From the NCBI GenBank assembly GCA_945956975.1, contig CAMFKC010000026.1, positions 1 through 10,709 of the forward strand: a DNA stretch of 10,709 bases, written 5' to 3'. The position numbers were made by a program, and so were the translations under genes. Every line of letters begins with the position of its first letter. Positions within the stretch are counted from its first letter, which is position 1. The notes under the pieces were generated by a model. The model saw only the letters and a list, made by a program, of their open reading frames with translations, was not told where the DNA came from and ran no database searches. Positions 6,019 to 10,709 of this stretch are shown piece after piece. This DNA is from an uncultured Methylocystaceae bacterium. GTDB lineage: Bacteria > Pseudomonadota > Alphaproteobacteria > Rhizobiales > Beijerinckiaceae.

Positions 6019-7072
6019 AGGCGGGCTTTGCCTTGGGCTGGTCGACGAGACGGTCGGTGAGGACGGCGCCGATCCACATGGACCACAGGACGATCCATGC
6101 GGTGAGCGCGAAGACGGAGGCGCCTGAGACGCCCGCGCCGACGGCGCAGCCGCCGGCCAGCACGCCGCCGAAGCCCATCAGACAGCCGCCTGCGATGTAG
6201 CGGCGCATCGACGAGCCGTCGTGGAAGCCTTCGAGCTTCAGGTCGCCGTTGAGCGCGCCCGACATGAACGCGCCGATGAAGACGCCGGGGATGAGGCCGA
6301 GGTCGAAGGTGACCTTCGAGCCCGGCGGCGCGAGCACGTACATCAGCATGTCCGCCGAGGGCGAGGTGAAGCTGATCGCATGCACCGGCGCCATCTCGAA
6401 GGAGACCGACGCCATGTAGAAATTGAACCACCAGGCGGCGCCCACCATGAGGCCGACGCCGATGGCGGCAAGCGCGATGGAGATACGCGTCCTCGCGCGC
6501 ACGGCGATGACGATTCCCGCCACGAGCCAGAGAAGCGCGAAGATGAGGCCGCCCTTGTTGCCGACCTTGAACATGGCGAGCAGGTCGCGCGCGCCGGAAT
6601 CGATCGTCCACCAGCCGTTGATCGCGGTGCGCGCCGGCGACAGCAGGCCGTCGCGCGACATTTGCGCGACCACGGCGAAGACGAGGCCCGACAGCAGGGC
6701 GCGCAGGTTGCCGGTGGCCGAGAGCACCAGCATCCGGCTGCCGCAGGCGCGCGTGAGCGTCATGCCGCAGCCGAACATCAGGCCGCCGATGATGGCGCCG
6801 GAGATGGAGCCGGTGTTGTTGAGCTGGCGCACCGCGCCGGTGTTGAAGAGGTCGAGCAGGATGAGGCCCTGCGTGACGATCAGCGCGGTGGAGAAGGTGA
6901 AGAGCCAGATCGCCATGCGCTCGCCGACCACGCCATGCGCGATCTCGAGCGTGGCGGCGCGCAGGCAGAAGCGGGAATATTGCGCGAAGGCGCCGAACAA
7001 TATTCCGACAACGAGGCCGCCGAGAGCGAGGACCCACTGGTCCCCGAGCGTATCGATCAGCCACTCGATCAT
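6005..7072 (-). CDS. YeeE/YedE family sulfur-compound transporter (SoxT/TsuA type)
   Basis: A 355-aa inner-membrane protein with about nine hydrophobic segments. The YeeE/YedE family imports thiosulfate (TsuA) and includes the SoxT proteins of sox clusters. Conserved cysteine blocks that pass sulfur by S-S and S-H contacts are present: FGAFAQYSRFCLRAA (26-40, C36), FGCGMTLTRACGSR (100-113, C102 and C110), and GGCLMGFGGVLAGGCAVGAG (295-314, C297 and C309). The two halves share this GxCxxGxG pattern, as expected of the internal duplication. It starts 1 nt after the DsrE stop with no clear ribosome site, so it is probably translated by coupling. Its place between DsrE and a cytochrome suggests moving thiosulfate or sulfane sulfur into the cytoplasm. 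Substrate is inferred. Confidence 0.88.
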   Translation of the reverse strand: MIEWLIDTLGDQWVLALGGLVVGILFGAFAQYSRFCLRAATLEIAHGVVGERMAIWLFTFSTALIVTQGLILLDLFNTGAVRQLNNTGSISGAIIGGLMFGCGMTLTRACGSRMLVLSATGNLRALLSGLVFAVVAQMSRDGLLSPARTAINGWWTIDSGARDLLAMFKVGNKGGLIFALLWLVAGIVIAVRARTRISIALAAIGVGLMVGAAWWFNFYMASVSFEMAPVHAISFTSPSADMLMYVLAPPGSKVTFDLGLIPGVFIGAFMSGALNGDLKLEGFHDGSSMRRYIAGGCLMGFGGVLAGGCAVGAGVSGASVFALTAWIVLWSMWIGAVLTDRLVDQPKAKPAYATA

Positions 7073-7073
7073 G

Positions 7074-7508
7074 TCAGGGCTTGATGTAGGCGTAATGTTC
7101 GCGGAACTGCAGCTCGCCCAGGCGCACGACGCCCGAGGGCGTGAAATCTGCGTCGAGAACGAACTTGTCCTTGTTGATGTTGCGGCGCTTCATCGTGATC
7201 TCGCAGACCTCGAAGGTGACGCCCTTCGCCTTCAAAGCGGAGACGAGCGGCGCGTATTCCGTGCCGCTCTTCGCGTCCTTGGCGCCGTCGAACAGGAAAT
7301 CGATCCCGTCGGCATGCGTCACGACCACGATCTTCGTGTCGGGGGCGACGTCGAGATGGTTGCGAATGTTGCGCAGGCCCTTGAGCGCCTGCTCGGCCGC
7401 ATTGTCGATGTGGTAGACGACCTTGTCGCCGGCGAAGGCGGGCGTCGCGCCGACAAAGAGGAGGAGGCCGAGCGCGATCCGCTGCAGGGCGTTCCGAAAT
7501 GCGTTCAT
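7074..7508 (-). CDS. Secreted DsrE-family sulfur-relay protein
   Basis: A 144-aa protein of the DsrE/DsrF-like family (PF02635). The first 26 residues (NALQRIALGLLLFVGATPAFA) are a Sec signal peptide cleaved after AFA, so it acts in the periplasm; the classical DsrEFH and TusBCD proteins are cytoplasmic. The fold is recognisable from VVYHIDNA (30-37), the strand KIVVVTHADGIDFL (59-72) and GVTFEVCEITMKRRNI (96-111). C102 is the only cysteine of the mature protein and the likely persulfide carrier. It lies 22 nt after soxB with a perfect AGGAGG and is followed within 1 nt by the YeeE-family transporter, which points to a partnership in sulfane sulfur or thiosulfate handling. Family membership is firm, function inferred. 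Confidence 0.85.
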   Translation of the reverse strand: MNAFRNALQRIALGLLLFVGATPAFAGDKVVYHIDNAAEQALKGLRNIRNHLDVAPDTKIVVVTHADGIDFLFDGAKDAKSGTEYAPLVSALKAKGVTFEVCEITMKRRNINKDKFVLDADFTPSGVVRLGELQFREHYAYIKP

Positions 7509-7513
7509 GTTTT

Positions 7514-7519
7514 CCTCCT
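7514..7519 (-). promoter_or_regulatory. Consensus ribosome binding site of the dsrE-like gene
   Basis: The minus strand reads AGGAGG exactly, 5 nt before the ATG at 7508, in the 22-nt gap after soxB. It is the best ribosome site in the operon and suggests this gene is translated at a high level independently of soxB. Confidence 0.8.
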
Positions 7520-7530
7520 CGTTATGCGCG

Positions 7531-9252
7531 TCAGGCGGCCCAGCCGGGATTGCCGTCGACGTTCTTCAGCGTGGGCATGTTGAGAACCGGCGCCTTAACA
7601 TTCTTCTTGCCGCGCAGGTTGCGCGCGACGAGGTCCCAGATCGGTTCGCCGCCGGCGTCGCGCGCGGCTTCCGCGACCGGCGCCCATCCCGCGACCTTGT
7701 AGGTCCTGTTCGCGTCGACCGGCTTGCCGTTGAGCGCCATGTCGCCGATGCGCTTGCCGATCGTCGCGGTCGGGTCGCAGGAATAGGTCATGCCGCCGAC
7801 GCGGACCATGTCACCGCCCTGCTGGTAGTAGGGATCGGCGTTGAACAGGTTGTCGCAGACGTCCTCGAGAACGCCCTTCACCTGCGCGCCCGTCATCTCG
7901 GTCACCGTCGTCCAGGGATAGGTGATCGCCGTCTGATCGAGAACGTTCTCCATCCTGATGGCTTCGCCCGGCAGGATGGTCGTGCCCCAGCGGAAGCCGG
8001 GAGAGAGCGCGATCTCGGCATTCTTCTCTTCGAGAAGCGCGTTGAGGATGAGTTGGTCGAAGCTGCCGTTGAAATTGCCGCGGCGGTAGAGGAGCCCTTC
8101 GCTGACAGCCAGCTTCTCGTTCAGCTTCTCCTCGAACGGGGCGCGCTTGGTCTTGACCAGCGCCTGCATGTCCGGATCGGGCGCAAGCAGATTGGCGAAG
8201 ACCGGCAGCAGCCTGTAGCGGAAGTCGGCGACCTTGCCGTTCTTCACGTCTAGATCGAGCACGCCGAGGAACTTGCCGTTCGAGCCGCCGTTCATGACCA
8301 GCGTCTTGCCGCCGGGATTGGCGACGATGGTCGGGCGCGGCATTCCGTCATGCGTATGGCCCCCGAAGATCGCGTCGACTCCCGTCACGCGCGAGGCCAT
8401 CTTGAGATCGACGTCCATGCCGTTGTGCGAGAGAACGACAACGACCTGCGCGCCTTCGCCACGCGCGGCGTCGACGGTCTTCTGCATGTTTTCTTCCTGG
8501 ATCCCGAAGGTCCAGTCGGGGGCGATGTAGCGGGGATGGGCGATCAGCGTATAGGGAAAGGCCTGTCCGACGACGGCGACCTTCACGCCGTTGACGTTGC
8601 GGATGACGTAGGGCTTGAACACCGCATCGCCGAAATCCGCCGTCTTGATGTTCTGGGCGACGATGTCGATCTTGCCGGCGAAATCCTTGTTGGCGACTTC
8701 CAGCACGCGGTCCTGGCCGTAGGTGCTCTCGAAGTGCAGCGTCATGATGTCGACGCCGAGCAGCTTGGCCGCGTCGACCATGTCCTGGCCCTTGGTCCAC
8801 AGCGCAGGGCCCGAGCCGTGCCAGGTGTCGCCGCCGTCGAGCAGCAGCGCGCCGGGGCGCTGCGCCCGAATGCGCTTCACCAGCGTGGCGAGGTGGGCGA
8901 AGCCGCCGACCTTGCCGTAGATTCCCGCATAGCGCGCGAAGTCGAGGTAGGTGAAGGCGTAGGCGAGCTGCGGGTCGGCCGGAATTTCGAAATGCTTCAG
9001 GAAATTCTGGCCGACGACATGCGGCGCCTTGCCCGCCATTCCCGCGACCCCGATGTTGAAATCGGGCTCGCGGAAATAGACGGGCAGAAGCTGCGCATGG
9101 CAGTCCGTCATGTGCAGCAGCGAGACGTTGCCGAAGGCGGGCGCGTCGTAAATCTGATCGGCCTTCTTCTCGGCCTGGGCGAAGCTCGCTGTGGGAACCA
9201 TGCCGGAAACGCCGGCGGCTGCGAGCACGTTCAGAAATTCACGACGATCCAT
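7531..9252 (-). CDS. soxB: Thiosulfohydrolase SoxB
   Basis: Periplasmic dinuclear manganese enzyme that hydrolyses the terminal sulfone from SoxYZ-bound cysteine S-thiosulfonate, releasing sulfate. At 573 aa it has the usual size. It has a Tat signal (DRREFLNVLAAAG, residues 2-14), then metallophosphatase-type motifs: HMTDCHAQL (D50, H52), DGGDTW (D142), VLSHNGMDVD (H276), GGHTHDG (H299, H301), and the C-terminal 5'-nucleotidase-like domain with GGDMVRVGGMTYSCDP (479-494). The ATG at 9252 is chosen over an in-frame TTG at 9261 because GGGG precedes the ATG and the Tat motif follows directly. At the position of the 5'-nucleotidase GNHE motif it reads LHFESTYGQ (172-180). It lies 18 nt after soxX and 22 nt before the dsrE-like gene. 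Confidence 0.96.
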   Translation of the reverse strand: MDRREFLNVLAAAGVSGMVPTASFAQAEKKADQIYDAPAFGNVSLLHMTDCHAQLLPVYFREPDFNIGVAGMAGKAPHVVGQNFLKHFEIPADPQLAYAFTYLDFARYAGIYGKVGGFAHLATLVKRIRAQRPGALLLDGGDTWHGSGPALWTKGQDMVDAAKLLGVDIMTLHFESTYGQDRVLEVANKDFAGKIDIVAQNIKTADFGDAVFKPYVIRNVNGVKVAVVGQAFPYTLIAHPRYIAPDWTFGIQEENMQKTVDAARGEGAQVVVVLSHNGMDVDLKMASRVTGVDAIFGGHTHDGMPRPTIVANPGGKTLVMNGGSNGKFLGVLDLDVKNGKVADFRYRLLPVFANLLAPDPDMQALVKTKRAPFEEKLNEKLAVSEGLLYRRGNFNGSFDQLILNALLEEKNAEIALSPGFRWGTTILPGEAIRMENVLDQTAITYPWTTVTEMTGAQVKGVLEDVCDNLFNADPYYQQGGDMVRVGGMTYSCDPTATIGKRIGDMALNGKPVDANRTYKVAGWAPVAEAARDAGGEPIWDLVARNLRGKKNVKAPVLNMPTLKNVDGNPGWAA

Positions 9253-9270
9253 TGACCCCAAGCCTTTGCG

Positions 9271-9900
9271 TTACTGATTGACGGGCGATTGCGGGTCGAG
9301 CAGCAGGGCCATTAGGTCCTTGATCTGCTTTTCCGTGATGATGCCCATGTGCCCGCCGCGCGGCATGTTGGAACATGCGTTGGTGGCCTTGGCGTTGTAG
9401 ATGCGCGCCCATGTGTACTTGAGCGATTCCTCGCTCTGGCCGCGCGCCTTGCCGTAGCCGAGAAGGCTCGGCCCGATCGTGCCGTAGGAGATTTCCTTGG
9501 GCGAGATCTGGTGGCAATTGTAGCAATTGCCGCCGTTGGCCTGGTCCGCCTTGTCGGTGGATGTGAGGCCGCGGCCGCTCTGGGCGATCTTCTCGCCTTC
9601 CTTCCAGTCGCCGAGGAACTTTCCGTCGCTCGGCCATTTGACCGTCGCCATGTTGTCGGCTTCGATCTTCTCGCGCTGCTTGACGGATTCCTTGTCGTCG
9701 GCGTGCTTGGGATCGGAGCAAAAGGCCTGCGTCGCGTCCTGGTTGAGGCGGTCGAGCTTGGCGATGCCCTTCTCGCGGAACGAGGACTGCACCATCGCCT
9801 TGAAGGCGGCGTCGTCGGCGCCCGCGCCCCAGTTGGTGTCGGCGGCGAAGGCCGGCGCGGCGAGGGCGAGCGTGGCGATGAGGATGAGGTTCTTCTTCAT
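9271..9900 (-). CDS. soxX: Sulfur-oxidising protein SoxX, monohaem cytochrome c
   Basis: Electron-accepting subunit of the SoxXA complex, which oxidatively links thiosulfate to the SoxYZ carrier in the periplasm. A 209-aa product with a Sec signal (KKNLILIATLALAAPAFA, cleaved near 19). The haem motif is CYNCH (C126, C129, H130), followed by QISPKEISYGTIGPSLLGYG, and the axial Met is M179 in NMPRGGHMG. About 100 residues precede the haem, more than in short SoxX proteins, and include C61; with C176 next to the Met loop this could form a disulfide. Long SoxX with monohaem SoxA is the arrangement described for Starkeya novella (type II SoxXA). The ATG at 9900 has GAGGAG 7 nt upstream, overlapping the soxA stop region. 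Confidence 0.94.
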   Translation of the reverse strand: MKKNLILIATLALAAPAFAADTNWGAGADDAAFKAMVQSSFREKGIAKLDRLNQDATQAFCSDPKHADDKESVKQREKIEADNMATVKWPSDGKFLGDWKEGEKIAQSGRGLTSTDKADQANGGNCYNCHQISPKEISYGTIGPSLLGYGKARGQSEESLKYTWARIYNAKATNACSNMPRGGHMGIITEKQIKDLMALLLDPQSPVNQ

Positions 9901-9907
9901 GTGCCCG

Positions 9908-9913
9908 CTCCTC
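9908..9913 (-). promoter_or_regulatory. soxX: Ribosome binding site of soxX, overlapping the soxA stop
   Basis: GAGGAG on the minus strand lies 7 nt before the soxX ATG and shares bases with the soxA TGA (9914-9912). Ribosomes ending soxA are therefore placed to start soxX, in keeping with a 1:1 SoxXA complex. Confidence 0.65.
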
Positions 9914-10709
9914 AACGCTTGATGCCGGGGGTCTGCATGGTCGCGCCGTTGGCGGTCGCGGCCATGAACATCGAGAGCGCGATCGTCGCGTCCGAGACGT
10001 AGATGGGTTCGGGGAAGCGCTGCTGGCGGAAGCAGTCGGCGAGGCGCCACTGCATGCCCCACATCTGGCCCGCGCTCACGCGATAGGCCGGCCACGAGGT
10101 CCAGCCCGCCGCAGCGCCCTTCGGCGTCGGGATGTTCGGCAGTTCCTGCAGGCGGATGCGAACGCCTTCCTGCCCGTGGCAGGTGGCGCAGGCGAAGTCG
10201 TGCGGCCCGCCCTGGTAGTAGAACATGCGCTTGCCCAGGTTGAACATCGCCTGTTCCTTGGGATGGGCAAGGCTCACCTTCACGGGCTTGTCCTTCGACA
10301 TGCCGGAGATGAAGGTCGCGATGGCGTTGAGCTGGTCCTTCTCGGGGCTGCCCCAGTTGGCGTTCACGTATTTGGAGACGTCGATACCCTGGAGCGTGGA
10401 CATGCAGGTCAGCACGCGGGACTCGGCGTCCTGCACCTTGTCGGTGTCCTTGAAGTACCGCGGCAGCTGCGCATAGGCGCCGTCGACGACGCCCGCGCCG
10501 AGGCCGAGGTCGCACTTCTCGAGCGACACGTTCTTCGGGCCGGCGGGCTTCTTCCAGAGTTCCTCGCCGCTCGCCTCGAACAATTCGGCCGGGTTGCCGT
10601 CCTTCAGGGCCTCACGATATTTCTCGATGTCCTGGATCGACTTGTCCGCCTCGGCAAAGGCGCCGACCGCGCCGAGGAGCGAGGCTGCGGCGACCGCAGC
10701 CAGTGCATA
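9912..10709 (-). CDS. soxA: Sulfur-oxidising protein SoxA, monohaem type (5' end outside window)
   Basis: Catalytic subunit of SoxXA. The frame is open from base 10709 to the TGA at 9912, giving 265 residues; the visible start (YALAAVAAASLLGAVGAFA) is the tail of a Sec signal peptide, so only the first few codons are missing. An ATG at 10708 is out of frame and is not the start. In-window residues: haem motif CATCH (C174, C177, H178) with GQEG after it, and the distal active-site Cys C226 in RLADCFRQQRFPEP, which in characterised SoxA is a cysteine persulfide ligand. Where diheme SoxA has its N-terminal CxxCH, this protein has C66 (EKCDLG) and C102 (LTCMST), probably a disulfide, so it carries one haem. 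It is 11 nt upstream of soxX. soxYZ is not in the window. Confidence 0.93.
   Translation of the reverse strand, partial: YALAAVAAASLLGAVGAFAEADKSIQDIEKYREALKDGNPAELFEASGEELWKKPAGPKNVSLEKCDLGLGAGVVDGAYAQLPRYFKDTDKVQDAESRVLTCMSTLQGIDVSKYVNANWGSPEKDQLNAIATFISGMSKDKPVKVSLAHPKEQAMFNLGKRMFYYQGGPHDFACATCHGQEGVRIRLQELPNIPTPKGAAAGWTSWPAYRVSAGQMWGMQWRLADCFRQQRFPEPIYVSDATIALSMFMAATANGATMQTPGIKR

Noticed and set aside
5916..7064. A 382-codon minus-strand frame over the YeeE-type gene
   Set aside because: It is the shifted frame of the transporter gene and is full of Arg/His. The correct frame gives a clean membrane protein with conserved cysteines.
8350..9255. A 301-codon plus-strand frame opposite soxB
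   Set aside because: Antisense shadow of SoxB with no motif, while the soxB frame has all catalytic motifs.
9253..9261. TTG at 9261 as soxB start
   Set aside because: The ATG three codons later has GGGG just upstream and is followed directly by the twin-arginine motif; the TTG has no properly spaced ribosome site.
10581..10583. TTG at 10583 as the soxA start
   Set aside because: The frame is open to the window edge and the upstream residues are a signal-peptide tail and normal SoxA N-terminal sequence.

Overview
The window is about 10.7 kb of very GC-rich, tightly packed bacterial DNA. Codon use, the Tat- and Sec-exported sulfur-oxidation proteins and the style of SoxA and SoxX suggest an alphaproteobacterium, probably in the Hyphomicrobiales (Starkeya/Ancylobacter-like or methylotroph-like lineages). 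That placement is inference; no rRNA or other marker is present. The theme is sulfur oxidation by the periplasmic Sox pathway.

Layout. Positions 1-1089 (minus strand) hold nearly all of mtnA, methylthioribose-1-phosphate isomerase of methionine salvage, running off the left edge. It diverges from a plus-strand pair: a TSUP (TauE/SafE) membrane protein at 1175-1939, possibly a sulfite or organosulfonate exporter, and a metal-dependent cyclase-family hydrolase at 2002-2775. Everything from 2779 to the right edge is on the minus strand. Read in the direction of transcription (right to left) it is soxA (5' end cut by the window), soxX, soxB, a secreted DsrE-family protein, a YeeE/YedE (SoxT/TsuA-type) transporter, a small secreted cytochrome-like protein, a Tat-exported metallo-beta-lactamase-fold protein (SoxH-like), then modB and modC of a molybdate ABC transporter. 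Gaps inside the sox block are 1 to 22 nt, with one 14-nt overlap, so it looks like one operon. A 99-nt gap with a strong hairpin and a TATAAT hexamer separates it from modBC, which overlap each other by 4 nt.

How the genes work together. SoxXA conjugates thiosulfate to the carrier SoxYZ, and SoxB hydrolyses the terminal sulfone to release sulfate. soxYZ and soxCD are not in the window and may lie beyond the right edge. The DsrE/YeeE/cytochrome/MBL block downstream of soxB looks like an accessory module for moving and processing sulfane sulfur or thiosulfate across the inner membrane. Molybdate import would supply molybdenum cofactor for enzymes such as SoxCD or a sulfite dehydrogenase, and the TSUP protein could export sulfite.

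Most unusual points: the small cytochrome-like protein has a C-x3-C-H motif (CNGNCH) instead of CxxCH; SoxA is monoheme, with a Cys pair where diheme SoxA carries its first heme; SoxX is long; and modBC has no modA beside it. No RNA genes, mobile elements, CRISPR arrays or gene-free stretches over 100 nt were seen.
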